Shown here in pieces: positions 7,855-16,630 of a stretch of DNA of 64,000 bases. The translations under genes and the position numbers were made by a program. Source of the stretch: Bacillus cytotoxicus (GTDB lineage: Bacteria; Bacillota; Bacilli; Bacillales; Bacillaceae_G). How positions within the stretch are numbered: the stretch's first letter is position 1; each line of letters opens with the position of its first letter. Under the pieces are notes generated by a model that searched no databases, was not told the DNA's origin, and was given only the letters and a program-made list of their open reading frames with translations. The stretch spans positions 124,001 to 188,000 of the forward strand of contig NZ_JAMBOP010000001.1 of assembly GCF_023715645.1 (NCBI RefSeq), given 5' to 3'.

Positions 7855-7886
7855 GAAAAACTGATAGGGTCAATTCCCTACCAGTC
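7855..7886 (-). terminator. Terminator of the nicotinate phosphoribosyltransferase gene
   Basis: On the minus strand the stem ACTGGTAGGG / CCCTATCAGT is followed by TTTTT, about 30 bp past the stop codon. The remainder of 7681-7915 appears to hold only the murC promoter region. Confidence 0.75.
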
Positions 7887-7915
7887 TATCCGTTTATTCC
7901 ACTATTTAAAATTAG

Positions 7916-9037
7916 CTATTCCGCTTCTTCTCTTGCCTGCAATTGAACTCGTTCTAAACGCGGATTTGGACGATATTTGCGTCCTGCTTTCGCTTCTGGT
8001 TTTCCGTTTAATTCTACGTTATCTCCAGTAAAGCCAATGTTCATTTTTAATAAGCTGCTGCCGACACCGTAAATATCAACAGGAACATTTTGTGCTTCAA
8101 ACTCACGAATTCGTTTTTCATCAAAGCCACCGCTTACTACGATATTCACGTGCTGGAATCCTTCGTCATCTAATGCTTTGCGAAGTGCAAAGATTAAAGA
8201 TGGATTCACACCGCGCGGATCAAATGTGCCAAGTACTTCTGGATGACGAATGAAGTATTGATCAATCATCGTGCGCGATGTATCTACACGTACTCCTTTT
8301 AGTTCTGATCCGAACTCACGCGCAACACGAAGTGCATCTGTAATGACATCGTTATTGTAATCGATTAGTACGACTAACTCATCTTCTGGAAACTTTTTAT
8401 GATATGCTTTTGCCGCTTCTACAACATCACCATTAAACATCTGAATTAAAGCGTGAGGCATTGTTCCCATTCCACTTCTACCCCACCATTCATTCATCGC
8501 ATGCGTCGCTTGTGCGCTCATACCGCCGATATAAGCAGCATAACCATCACCCGCTTGCTGTGTATAATGATCATCACGATCGCCCATGAAAATAACAGGC
8601 TTCTCTTTCTGACCGCTGCGCGCAGCTTGGACAACGTTATATACATTTGTTGCCACAGAAGTACGTCGTCCTAAAATGCCATCAATGACACCTTCTAAAT
8701 AACCGAAATATTCATATGGCCCGCGAATCGTTAATACCGTTTCAAATGGACTTACTTTATCCCCATCTTTTAAAGTGTGAATTTCAAGCTCTTCAGGATG
8801 CTCTGCAAATGTTTGTAATAAAGCAAGTACTTCATCTGTTCCACATAATACAGCGTGTTCCTTTTGGAAAAATTGCATTGTCACAACGCTTCCTGTTCGA
8901 AATTCTTTAATAATATCACGAGTTTTTAAGAAATAAACGGCCGAAAACCATCCTTCACCAACGCGCTCATCAAACTTGAACGTCTTATTTGTCAGTCGCT
9001 TTATTTCACCTTGTAATTTTAGTTCGATTTCTTTCAT
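7916..9037 (-). CDS. Nicotinate phosphoribosyltransferase
   Basis: This 373-residue enzyme of the NAPRTase/NAMPT superfamily joins nicotinate (or nicotinamide) to PRPP in NAD salvage. Visible motifs include FRTGSVVTMQFF near the N-terminus, the loop SVATNVYNVVQAAR, FMGDRDDHYTQQAGDGYAAYI, the acidic VVLIDYNNDVITDAL, GVRVDTSRTM, and the phosphate-binding NIVVSGGFDEKRI with YGVGSSL near the end. At 373 residues it is shorter than PncB of B. subtilis (about 490), as is usual for the short clade. GGGAGTATAGCGAC precedes ATG. It has its own terminator. Which base it prefers is not decidable here. Confidence 0.88.
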   Translation of the reverse strand: MKEIELKLQGEIKRLTNKTFKFDERVGEGWFSAVYFLKTRDIIKEFRTGSVVTMQFFQKEHAVLCGTDEVLALLQTFAEHPEELEIHTLKDGDKVSPFETVLTIRGPYEYFGYLEGVIDGILGRRTSVATNVYNVVQAARSGQKEKPVIFMGDRDDHYTQQAGDGYAAYIGGMSAQATHAMNEWWGRSGMGTMPHALIQMFNGDVVEAAKAYHKKFPEDELVVLIDYNNDVITDALRVAREFGSELKGVRVDTSRTMIDQYFIRHPEVLGTFDPRGVNPSLIFALRKALDDEGFQHVNIVVSGGFDEKRIREFEAQNVPVDIYGVGSSLLKMNIGFTGDNVELNGKPEAKAGRKYRPNPRLERVQLQAREEAE

Positions 9038-9098
9038 GTCGCTATACTCCCTACCTTACTATCCAACGTTTTCTCTTAGTATACAGCAAAACCTTTTC

Positions 9099-12000
9099 TT
9101 ATACATGCATATCCTGCATTGCCTCAAATTCATCCTCTGTAATAAGGACATCTCTTGGTTTTGTTCCGCGTGCTTCAGAAATAATCCCTTGCGCTTCCAT
9201 TTCTTCAATAAGACGAGCAGCACGGTTATAACCAATACGGAATCTTCTCTGTACAGAAGACGTGGATGCTCCGCCTTGTTCTACAACAAATTGACATGCC
9301 TCAAAAAATAGCTCATCCTCAGATTCTTGTTGTTCTGTTTTTGCCAATAAATCTTCTTGCTGGAATAAATAATTTGGTTTCATTTGACGTTTCGCATGCG
9401 CAACAGACTTTTCAATTTCCTCATCTGAAACATATACCCCTTGCACACGAACCGGTTTTGACGTTCCATTTTCTAAAAATAACATATCACCGCGTCCGAG
9501 TAATTTCTCAGCTCCGCCAATATCAATGATTGTACGAGAGTCTACTTGCGATGACACTGTAAAAGCAATTCGCGTTGGAATATTTGATTTAATTAATCCT
9601 GTAATCACATCTACAGATGGACGCTGCGTTGCTACTAATAAATGAATTCCACAAGCTCTTGCTTTTTGAGCAATGCGGCAAATTGCTTCTTCTACATCAC
9701 CCGGCGCAACCATCATTAAATCGGCTAACTCATCAATCACAATGACGATATACGGCAACGTTTCACCTGGAATTTCTTGTTCGCTCATAATTGTATTGTA
9801 ACGTGATAAATCGCGGGCACCTGCATGTGCAAACAATTCATAACGGCGTTCCATTTCATCTACTGCCCATTTTAAAGCTGCCGTCGCTGCTTTTACATCG
9901 GTAATAACCGGTGCAACAAGATGTGGTACAGAATTATACGGCGCAAGTTCCACCATCTTCGGATCAATTAACATCAGCTTTACTTCATGCGGTTTTGCCT
10001 TATATAAAATACTTGTTAAGACTGCATTAATACATACGCTTTTTCCTGATCCTGTCGATCCGGCGATTAAACCGTGCGGCATTTTTCGAATATCCGTAAC
10101 AATCGGTGCTCCTGAAATATCAAGACCAAGTGCAACCGTAAGCGGGGATTCACTTTTCGTAAACACTGGACTTCGTAAAATTTCTCGAAGGAATACAGCT
10201 TTACTTTCCCTATTTGGCACTTCAATTCCAACTGCACTTTTCCCTGGAATGGGCGCTTCAATTCGAATATCACGAGCCGCTAAGTTCAGTTTAATATCAT
10301 CACTTAAGTTCGTAATTTTATTTACTTTCACCCCAGGCTCTGGCTGCACTTCAAACCGAGTAACAGCTGGTCCTTGCGTCACATTCACAACCTTTGCACC
10401 AATATGGAAATTATGGAATGTTGTATTTAACAACTCTTTTTGTTCCTCTAACCACTCAATATTATTTGTCGCGGGATGACTCGGAATATTTAAAAGTGTT
10501 AATGGTGGAAAATCGTATGTTGGCGGCGCTTGTAAAACATTCCGAACGTCTTGCACTGTTTCAACAACAACTCGGTGCGTCATTTCTTCTTGCACTGGTT
10601 GCTTTTCTACCTCTATATTTTGTTTTTTCTCAGGTTGCGTTTCCATTACTACACGACGTTTTTTTTCAAACATCTGTTTATCTTGCCTCAACATCACTAC
10701 ATTAAATGGAACGAAACGTTTCTTCTCACGTTTTGGCTCTTCAATTAATTTTCCTTTTTGCTCCGCCTTCACTTCTGGCTGTTTCTTAGCTTCTGTTTCT
10801 TCTATTAGTACATTTGCAAAGCCTTGCACAGCTTGCTTTGTTTGCTCATCAGCTTGAACAAATTCTTCCGTTTGTTCTTCAGTGAAACTTTCTGCTTCTG
10901 ATACTTCAGCTTCAAATGACTCTTCCGTAGATTTCTCTGCTACAGGCATTTCCTCTTGAATGCTAGAATCTTCAACACTTGCAGTTTCTTCTTGCATATC
11001 GGAGTCTTCCACTGTTAAAGATGTTTCTACTACTAACTCAAAGTCTGTACCTTCTACAGTTAATTCTTCCATAGCAGGCTCTTCTGTTATTTCTGATGCT
11101 TCTCTTATGACTTCTTCTTCAACTGACTCTTCCGTCTCCTCAGATTCCTCTGCTTCCACTGTCGCTTCTTCCATAACTGGCTCTTCTGTTATTTCTGATG
11201 CTTCTCTTATGACTTCTTCTTCAACTGACTCTTCCGTCTCCTCAGATTCCTCTGCTTCCACTGTCGCTTCTTCTATAACAGGCTCTTCTGTTATTTCTGA
11301 TGCTTCTCTTATGACTTCTTCTTCAACTGACTCTTCCGTCTCCTCAGATTCTTCTGCTTCCACTGTCGCTTCTTCCATAACTGGCTCTTCTGCTATTTCT
11401 GATACTTCACTTATGACTTCTTCTTCAACTGACTCTTCCGTCTCCTCAGATTCTTCCGCTTCCACTGTCGCTTCTTCTATAACTGGTTCTTCCGTTATTT
11501 CTGATGCTTCTCTTATTTCTTCTTCTTCAACTGACTCTTCCGTCTCCGCAGATTCTTCTGCTTCCACTGTCGCTTCTTCCATAACTGGTTCTTCCGTTAT
11601 TTCTGATACTTCACTTATGACTTCTTCCGAAAGTTCTTCTTCAGCTGACTCTTCCATCTCCGCAGATTCTTCTGCTTCCATAACTGGTTCTTCAGTACTT
11701 GTCTCTACAACAGTCGGTTCTTGTACTTCATTTTCAAATGTATGAATTTGCTGTGTTAAATCTTCTACGATAACATCTTCAGACATACCCAATTTCTCTT
11801 CTTCATGGGTATGTAACGTTGCTTCATTTTTGTCTATATCTACTGTTTGCTCTGCATTCGCTTTGACAATAGCAGGTTCAACTTCTGTTACTCCATCTTG
11901 TGATACATCAGAACTTATATAGCCATTCTTTTCTAACCACGCATCAACAACCGATTTTCCTTCCATTGATATTTCAATATCTTCTCGTTGTTGTTTACTT

Positions 12001-12452
12001 TCCTCATTTTCTTTTTTCCTTGCTTCTGGACGATTATATCCAAAAATGGGCGAAACTATTTCTGTTGGGCGGAACGGTCTTCGTTTACTTTCAACTTTAG
12101 GCGTATTTCTTACCTTCTCAGTACTTGGTTCCACATATGTCATTTCTTGCACTTCTTCTACTCGTCTTGATTGGCGCCGTTCTCTAATTGGTCTTTCTCG
12201 TATAGCGAGCTTTTCTAGACGAGATGATTCCTGCGTAATCTCGTCAAATCCATTATCAGGAATTAACGGAAAACGGAAATTAGCATCCGCATTTGATTTT
12301 GACGCTTGCAGCTCATCTTCTCGTTTATCAGAGTAGTATTTTAGAGGAATCCGAGAAGGAACCTTTTTCTCTACAGGAGTTTCTATTGTACTTAATGCTA
12401 TCGCTTCATTTTCTTCCTCTTTTTTAAAAAGCTTTTTCATCCAATCTAACAT
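9099..12452 (-). CDS. sftA: FtsK/SpoIIIE-type DNA translocase SftA with long acidic repeat domain
   Basis: SftA (YtpT) is a soluble DNA translocase that moves chromosomes away from the closing septum. This copy is about 1117 residues (B. subtilis about 950). There are no N-terminal membrane helices. An N-terminal basic/variable part is followed by a Glu/Ser/Thr-rich linker with six tandem 34-residue units (residues about 254-457). The FtsK beta domain and motor come next (P-loop GSTGSGKSVC near 800; IDPKMVELAPY; IVIVIDELADLMM), then a C-terminal gamma winged helix (GGASTSSVQRRFRIGYNRAARL). Start 12452 (ATG) is preferred over the GTG at 12461 because of GAAAGAGTGG. The repeat makes length variation between strains likely. 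Confidence 0.93.
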   Translation of the reverse strand: MLDWMKKLFKKEEENEAIALSTIETPVEKKVPSRIPLKYYSDKREDELQASKSNADANFRFPLIPDNGFDEITQESSRLEKLAIRERPIRERRQSRRVEEVQEMTYVEPSTEKVRNTPKVESKRRPFRPTEIVSPIFGYNRPEARKKENEESKQQREDIEISMEGKSVVDAWLEKNGYISSDVSQDGVTEVEPAIVKANAEQTVDIDKNEATLHTHEEEKLGMSEDVIVEDLTQQIHTFENEVQEPTVVETSTEEPVMEAEESAEMEESAEEELSEEVISEVSEITEEPVMEEATVEAEESAETEESVEEEEIREASEITEEPVIEEATVEAEESEETEESVEEEVISEVSEIAEEPVMEEATVEAEESEETEESVEEEVIREASEITEEPVIEEATVEAEESEETEESVEEEVIREASEITEEPVMEEATVEAEESEETEESVEEEVIREASEITEEPAMEELTVEGTDFELVVETSLTVEDSDMQEETASVEDSSIQEEMPVAEKSTEESFEAEVSEAESFTEEQTEEFVQADEQTKQAVQGFANVLIEETEAKKQPEVKAEQKGKLIEEPKREKKRFVPFNVVMLRQDKQMFEKKRRVVMETQPEKKQNIEVEKQPVQEEMTHRVVVETVQDVRNVLQAPPTYDFPPLTLLNIPSHPATNNIEWLEEQKELLNTTFHNFHIGAKVVNVTQGPAVTRFEVQPEPGVKVNKITNLSDDIKLNLAARDIRIEAPIPGKSAVGIEVPNRESKAVFLREILRSPVFTKSESPLTVALGLDISGAPIVTDIRKMPHGLIAGSTGSGKSVCINAVLTSILYKAKPHEVKLMLIDPKMVELAPYNSVPHLVAPVITDVKAATAALKWAVDEMERRYELFAHAGARDLSRYNTIMSEQEIPGETLPYIVIVIDELADLMMVAPGDVEEAICRIAQKARACGIHLLVATQRPSVDVITGLIKSNIPTRIAFTVSSQVDSRTIIDIGGAEKLLGRGDMLFLENGTSKPVRVQGVYVSDEEIEKSVAHAKRQMKPNYLFQQEDLLAKTEQQESEDELFFEACQFVVEQGGASTSSVQRRFRIGYNRAARLIEEMEAQGIISEARGTKPRDVLITEDEFEAMQDMHV
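11079..11690 (-). repeat. Six tandem 102-bp units within sftA
   Basis: The phrase CTCTTCTGTTATTTCTGATG or a near match recurs at 11079, 11181, 11283, 11385, 11487 and 11589, exactly 102 bp apart; a seventh, imperfect unit is 3 bp shorter. Each encodes 34 residues of the type EEPVMEEATVEAEESEETEE. Because 102 is a multiple of 3, gain or loss of units keeps the frame. Confidence 0.95.
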
Positions 12453-12597
12453 GCTTACCACTCTTTCTACTAAATAGTAACACCCTTTATTGTATCAGCA
12501 TTCAGCAAAAAGTGCAGATGAAATTGCATTCATTTCATTTACAGAAAAATGAAAATATCATTACAGAAAAACAGTTCCATATATATATCCGAATTAA

Positions 12598-12672
12598 AAA
12601 ATCCCCTTTTTTAGGGGAGGACAAGAGCATCTGGCCGTGCATAGAAGCGGTCAGGGCCTTTTAGATTTGAAA
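12598..12672 (-). repeat. Truncated hairpin-core repeat
   Basis: It holds only the TCTGGCCGTGCATAGAAGCG / GTCAGGGCCTTTT part of the family core, preceded by the stem CCCCTTTTTTAGGGG. It lies between sftA and the amidase gene, inverted relative to most copies. The remainder of 12453-12742 shows nothing else. Confidence 0.65.
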
Positions 12673-12742
12673 CATAAGAAGCAATGTATTCTGCATAAAT
12701 ACGATTTGTGTGTTAAAAAATCAAAGTGGAGCTAAGAAAAAA

Positions 12743-13588
12743 TTATCCTTTACTAACTCGATAACTTTCAACACTATCTGCTACACTTTGCAGTAAAGGA
12801 CGTAAATAATTCACATCTGATAGTTTTTTGTCTTCTTCTGGATTTGACATAAATCCTAGTTCTAACAAAACACCTGGCACTTCTGCCCAGTTAAATCCAG
12901 ACAAATCATCGCGAAATTTAATTCCGTTTACTTGTACGTTACTGTTTTCCTTCACTTTATTCACAATGAACTCAGAAGCGGTTAAACTCTCCTGATAAAT
13001 ATTTTTTGTAAAAGCATTCTCTTTTGACGGCGTTAGCACCGCAAAACCCTTTTCTGCTGCACTTTCTGAACCATCTGCATGAATTCGTAAAAACAAATTC
13101 GCATGATGCTCATTAGCAATTGCCGCTCTTTCTTTATTACTTATATTTACATCGTGCGTCGTTCTTGTCATGACCACTTCAATACCCTTTGCCTCTAACA
13201 GCTCTTTCAATAGAACAGCAGCTTCTAAATTTAATTCGAACTCTCGCTTTTTCGTTACAACTCCTGTTGTTCCATCTGTCACTTTATATTTTTGTTTCGC
13301 TGCCCCTGGGCCAATTGGCTCTAATTCCAAATTTGCTTTTCTTTGGTGACCTGGATCAATACATACAACAAACTTCGGTTTTTCCCTGGCAGGAGCAGGT
13401 GCTGGTTCTTCTTTCACTTGCTCTTCTTTCGCTTGCTCCGTTTTCGGTTCATTATTTTGTACAGGACTTTCGACATGAGGAGGTTGCTTTTCCTCTTGCT
13501 TCGGTGCCGTTTTTACAATTTCCTTCGTGCATCCTATCATACAAAGTGCGGCTATCATCATTACAGAAACATTTTTTATGTACTTCAT
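12743..13588 (-). CDS. N-acetylmuramoyl-L-alanine amidase, lipoprotein
   Basis: This 281-residue protein begins with a lipoprotein signal (basic MKYIK, hydrophobic stretch, lipobox M-I-G-C with C20), then a Lys/Glu/Pro-rich spacer (about 25-70), then an Amidase_3 domain. Zinc-ligand motifs are VCIDPGHQ (H near 78), the glutamate in REFELNLE, RIHADGS (H) and the catalytic glutamate in PGVLLELGFMSN. It should cleave the amide between MurNAc and L-Ala outside the membrane. AGGGAGA precedes ATG, and the SUKH-like gene lies 9 bp upstream in the same orientation. The pair sits inside what is a continuous ytpR-ytpT arrangement in B. subtilis. CwlD-like roles are possible but not shown. Confidence 0.9.
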   Translation of the reverse strand: MKYIKNVSVMMIAALCMIGCTKEIVKTAPKQEEKQPPHVESPVQNNEPKTEQAKEEQVKEEPAPAPAREKPKFVVCIDPGHQRKANLELEPIGPGAAKQKYKVTDGTTGVVTKKREFELNLEAAVLLKELLEAKGIEVVMTRTTHDVNISNKERAAIANEHHANLFLRIHADGSESAAEKGFAVLTPSKENAFTKNIYQESLTASEFIVNKVKENSNVQVNGIKFRDDLSGFNWAEVPGVLLELGFMSNPEEDKKLSDVNYLRPLLQSVADSVESYRVSKG

Positions 13589-13597
13589 ATTATCTCC

Positions 13598-13957
13598 CTA
13601 CCTATAAACAGACTTCCTTATATGTTCGATGATTTCATCTACATGGCTCGCGATACAAATCGGACCCCAAGTACTCATCCCCCACTCTGCAGTATACACA
13701 TGTAAATTCTGTATATCTACAAAAATAGGATTACCAATGTCCGTATCATACCCAATCACAAACCAGCTTTCTTGCCAACTTCCTTCTTTTTCTCCTATTA
13801 ATGAATTTCTTTTCTTATCGTAGCGATAACCAATTTGCCCACCTTCAAATTCTTGTTTATGAAATAGGTAAATTTCTAACGATTGCAATTCAATGTCATG
13901 AATACGAGAAGTTTGAATGAGTTGAAGCAGTTCGTATACTTTTGGATGCTGCATCAT
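13598..13957 (-). CDS. SMI1/KNR4 (SUKH) family protein
   Basis: This 119-residue protein contains WFVIGYDTDIGNPIFVDI and a C-terminal VYTAEWGMSTWGPICIASHVDE, matching the SUKH pattern (a G-Y/D-x-x-x-G-x-x-I/V-F-V-D core followed by W and a helix). SUKH proteins often act as immunity proteins to secreted toxins, but many solitary ones have no known role and no toxin gene is visible here. AGAGGTATATCAC precedes ATG-ATG. It is likely cotranscribed with the amidase. Confidence 0.72.
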   Translation of the reverse strand: MMQHPKVYELLQLIQTSRIHDIELQSLEIYLFHKQEFEGGQIGYRYDKKRNSLIGEKEGSWQESWFVIGYDTDIGNPIFVDIQNLHVYTAEWGMSTWGPICIASHVDEIIEHIRKSVYR

Positions 13958-14035
13958 GTGATATACCTCTTTTTATTTTTCCTAGATTTTACCTAATATA
14001 CTTTGAAAATACAATTCTTTTCCTGAAGAATAAAA

Positions 14036-14135
14036 ACCTTTTCTTTTTAGATTGAGCGAGAGCATCTGACCATGCATAGTAGCGGTCAGTTCCTTTTCCT
14101 GCCACGTACGGCGGTAAAACAAAGAAAGAAAGCGA
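14036..14135 (-). repeat. Hairpin-core repeat (inverted copy)
   Basis: It contains CATGCATAGTAGCGGTCAG, CCTTTTCCTGCCACGT and AAAACAAAGAAAGAAAGC, the reverse complement of the family core. It is part of the 13958-14333 gap, which otherwise holds the ATATATCGGCG repeat and a terminator. Confidence 0.7.
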
Positions 14136-14174
14136 GTTTTACTTATCTGTTAAATATGTTTACGCTCACTTGTC

Positions 14175-14283
14175 GTTGCAAAGTATGTCAAATATTGTCG
14201 GAGCGTCTTTAAATCATGTCGAAGCGCCGATATATTCTACAAAACGGTCGATATATTGCAAAAGTCGCCGATATATCGCTGTA
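14175..14283 (-). repeat. ATATATCGGCG repeat, copy 1
   Basis: Three spaced units occur: GTCGAAGCGCCGATATAT, CGGTCGATATATTG and AAGTCGCCGATATATCG, preceded by TTGTCGGAGCGTCTTT. The same arrangement of units recurs at 40575, 45118 and 60940. Confidence 0.75.
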
Positions 14284-14287
14284 CATA

Positions 14288-14332
14288 CAAAAATAAGAGC
14301 TGACCACATTATGGGGTCAGCTCTTATTTTTA
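14288..14332 (-). terminator. Strong terminator after ytpR
   Basis: The stem AAATAAGAGCTGACC / GGTCAGCTCTTATTT is followed by T-rich sequence and abuts the ytpR stop codon at 14334. The same GAGCTGA hairpin start recurs beside another ATATATCGGCG repeat at 40520. Confidence 0.85.
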
Positions 14333-14333
14333 T

Positions 14334-14948
14334 TTAGAATTTGAACTCTTGTCCAACTTCGTAGCTGTCTTCGAGTACAAGTATTCCTTTTTCTTGCGGA
14401 GCATCTGGAAGCTCTAATTCACGTGCTGAGCAAATCATACCGGAAGATGGAATACCGCGAAGTTCTGCTGGTTTAATTAACATACCGCTTGGCATTACTG
14501 CACCGATTTTCGCAACTACTACTTTTTGACCTGCGTCAACGTTTGGTGCACCGCATACGATTTGTAATGTTTCTGTACCAACTTCTACTTTACATACGTT
14601 TAATTTATCTGCGTTAGGATGCTTTTCTTTTTCTGCTACATAACCAACAACAAATTTCGGTGAAAGATCCGCTTCTACTGTTTCTGTAAAATCGTTCTTC
14701 GCTAAAATTCCATTGATTTTTTCAACAAGCTCTTTCGTTAATGTAAGATTGCCTGTTTCTGTGATTTCCATATAAGAAGAAGCATTAAAAATGTTGAATC
14801 CTGCTGTTACATTGCTTTCACGATCGAAAACGCGCGCTACATCTCCTTTTTGTTCAAATGTGCGGTTTTCTAATGTAATATCTTGCAGGGCAACAATTAG
14901 TGTATCCCCAATACCTTCAAGGTTATAAAAAACGTTCAATTTGTTCAT
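14334..14948 (-). CDS. ytpR: YtpR-like tRNA-binding (B1/EMAP) domain protein
   Basis: This 204-residue protein has an N-terminal DUF4479 part and a C-terminal OB-fold tRNA-binding domain like that at the start of bacterial Phe[22 protein letters not shown], shown here in part of the domain, is followed by [22 protein letters not shown] and [18 protein letters not shown], the diagnostic motifs. Its role is not established; tRNA or ribosome contact is supposed. Its ATG overlaps the ytpQ stop by 4 bp (ATGA), so the two are translationally coupled. Order ytpP-ytpQ-ytpR matches B. subtilis. Confidence 0.93.
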   Translation of the reverse strand: MNKLNVFYNLEGIGDTLIVALQDITLENRTFEQKGDVARVFDRESNVTAGFNIFNASSYMEITETGNLTLTKELVEKINGILAKNDFTETVEADLSPKFVVGYVAEKEKHPNADKLNVCKVEVGTETLQIVCGAPNVDAGQKVVVAKIGAVMPSGMLIKPAELRGIPSSGMICSARELELPDAPQEKGILVLEDSYEVGQEFKF

Positions 14949-15757
14949 CCTTTCTCTTTTTCACTTCGTTCCTTCCGATTTTTCGCCAAAATAAAAATTG
15001 GTTCAAAATTACCATCTTCATATACGAATGAAAGTGATGTGATCGGAACATGACCTTCTGCAAAAAACTTCATTGTCATTTGTGCAATAATATCATAACC
15101 CATTTTGTTCACGATATCAGCAACAATTAATACATCTTGGTGTGGAACTGCGACAACCATATCACCAGAAATCTGTTTATACATCTCTCGCAATAATGAA
15201 TCGTTTAAAATCCGGCTTGCGTCATACCCGTCATTTGCATTTAAGAAATAAAACGTATTTCCAGCGACTTCATCTCGTTTAAAGTCAGTGCGTAAAGAGC
15301 GCACGTTGAATAGTGCCATGTCCCGCACTTGTTCTTCTGTCATCCCAATTTGCTTTAGCAAGCGCTGGTCAATAAGCCGATATGTTTTCTCTGCATCCAA
15401 TGCATAGTAAATACGTGTTTCCGCTGTATGCTCCGTCATGACAAACGGATTCCCTTTGTCCGCTTCTTTCGGAAAAGAAGTGGAGCGAATAACAGGCAAA
15501 ATTTTCGCCGTACTCGTTACTTCTTTATGCATCGCAACGAGCGCTTCTTCTACGTAATAGACAACCTCTTCAATTGCCTTTTCTTTCTTCACTTCCCACT
15601 TCGCTACAATACCTGGAAGAGAAACCGTAATTCCCTTTTTCGTATTTGTTTGCTCAATGCGAAGCGTTTCCTTTTCACTATCGTATTGGAAGCTCCACTC
15701 TGCCCTTGCAAGGTGCTTCATGAGCTCATCTTTCATCTTTTTACTCGTCATTTTCAT
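14945..15757 (-). CDS. ytpQ: DUF1444 family protein YtpQ
   Basis: This is a 270-residue soluble protein of the DUF1444 family, conserved in Bacillus and of unknown function. Recognisable features are [49 protein letters not shown] and the C-terminal [21 protein letters not shown]. Start 15757 is preferred because GGGGAGG lies 9 bases upstream; the frame is open to 15796 but that part overlaps a terminator hairpin. The gene therefore begins only about 20 bp after a terminator-like structure. Confidence 0.88.
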   Translation of the reverse strand: MKMTSKKMKDELMKHLARAEWSFQYDSEKETLRIEQTNTKKGITVSLPGIVAKWEVKKEKAIEEVVYYVEEALVAMHKEVTSTAKILPVIRSTSFPKEADKGNPFVMTEHTAETRIYYALDAEKTYRLIDQRLLKQIGMTEEQVRDMALFNVRSLRTDFKRDEVAGNTFYFLNANDGYDASRILNDSLLREMYKQISGDMVVAVPHQDVLIVADIVNKMGYDIIAQMTMKFFAEGHVPITSLSFVYEDGNFEPIFILAKNRKERSEKEKG

Positions 15758-15778
15758 ACCGCTTAACCTCCCCTCCGA

Positions 15779-15817
15779 AAAAAACAACCCCCACATATGA
15801 AGATAGAGGTTGTTTTC
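15779..15817 (-). terminator. Terminator between ytpP and ytpQ
   Basis: On the minus strand GAAAACAACC pairs with GGTTGTTTT and is followed by eight T. The T-run ends right at the ytpQ ribosome site (GGAGGGGAGG). It may be a true terminator, with ytpQ expressed by read-through, or an attenuator. Confidence 0.7.
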
Positions 15818-15825
15818 AATTTCAC

Positions 15826-15982
15826 TTTATCCCGCTATTCGCGGGCAGTAATACTCCCACCTCAAAATTCAGCGAAAACAAAGAAGTTAGGTAGGAGATA
15901 AACTGCCCGTAAAAGCCCGATTGGTTCAACTAATAATCAGTGGGGGATGAAGACCCCCCCACTGATTAAAGTTTCACTTTAT
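15826..15982 (-). mobile_element. bcr1-type repeat element, copy 1
   Basis: TTTAT occurs at both ends (15826-15830 and 15978-15982), the target duplication reported for bcr1 of the B. cereus group. Read on the minus strand the element begins GTGAAACTTTAATCAGTGG and ends CTGCCCGCGAATAGCGGG; the total length is 157 bp. Internal inverted parts (CAGTGGGGG with CCCCCACTG; GCGGG with CCCGC) predict a folded RNA. The right TTTAT contains the stop codon of ytpP. Confidence 0.85.
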
Positions 15983-16293
15983 TGCAAACCTTCAATGAAC
16001 TCTTCAATTTGTTCTTGCGTTTTACGATCTTTATTTACGTATCGGCCAATTTCTTCTCCCTTATTGTAAGCGACAAAGCTTGGAATACCAAATACGTCTA
16101 ATTTGATGCATAGATCAATATAATCATCGCGGTCTACATAATAGAAAGAGAACTCGCTATACTTTTCTTCTACTTCCGGCATAAATGGATCGATAAATCG
16201 GCAATCCGGACACCAATCTGCTGAGAATAAAAAGATCACTTTCTCTTCGTTTTTCAATTCTTGAAATTGCTCCATACTTTCTAATGCTTTCAT
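15979..16293 (-). CDS. ytpP: Thioredoxin family protein YtpP
   Basis: This 104-residue thioredoxin-fold protein has the active site W-C-P-D-C (C28, C31) after FLFSAD, and the cis-proline loop FGIPSFVAY. The CPDC centre differs from the CGPC of TrxA. In Bacillus, YtpP is a small thioredoxin-like protein implicated in thiol redox reactions. GGGAGGAACAATAG precedes ATG. Its TAA stop is formed within the ATAAA flank of the bcr1 element, so the coding sequence remains complete. It is followed (with the repeat and a hairpin between) by ytpQ and ytpR. Confidence 0.93.
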   Translation of the reverse strand: MKALESMEQFQELKNEEKVIFLFSADWCPDCRFIDPFMPEVEEKYSEFSFYYVDRDDYIDLCIKLDVFGIPSFVAYNKGEEIGRYVNKDRKTQEQIEEFIEGLQ

Positions 16294-16403
16294 CTATTGT
16301 TCCTCCCTAAAAAGAAGTATGTATATATTTATTAAGTCGCTGAAGGCGCTGAAAAAGTGATTACTTTGAAAAAACAACACGCATTTCATCAATATCCTGG
16401 AAA

Positions 16404-16455
16404 CAGAAAGGGTCCTATCACCTATATACAGTAGGTGATGGACTCCTTTTTCTTA
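16404..16455. terminator. Hairpin terminator
   Basis: GGTCCTATCACCT and AGGTGATGGACTCC form an imperfect stem around ATATAC, with TTTTTCTT on the plus side and CCCTTTCTGTTT on the minus side. It follows the DUF84 gene on the minus strand. Confidence 0.6.
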
Positions 16456-16483
16456 TGACGTGGACTTTTTCAGTAGCCTCGTA

Positions 16484-16590
16484 CCCGCTACCCCTGCATG
16501 TGGCAGAAAAAGGCACTGACCGCTCCTATGCATGGCCAGACGCTCTCTCCAACCTAAAAAGAAAGAGGGTTTTAAATCGTTTTTTTAATT
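16484..16590 (+). repeat. Hairpin-core repeat
   Basis: It contains GCATGTGGCAGAAAAAGGC, TGACCGCTCCTATGCATGG and CCTAAAAAGAAAG, the short form of the family without terminal repeats. With the hairpin at 16404 it accounts for most of the 16294-16630 gap. Confidence 0.7.
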
Positions 16591-16630
16591 TGCACTTCTA
16601 TACTACCATACATAAGGTACGGTGCAAGGT

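Noticed and set aside
10960-11745. A 261-codon plus-strand frame rich in Ser/Thr opposite sftA
   Set aside because: It is the antisense of the acidic tandem repeat; GAA/GAG codons read backwards give Ser/Phe-type runs. It has no ribosome site and no conserved domain.
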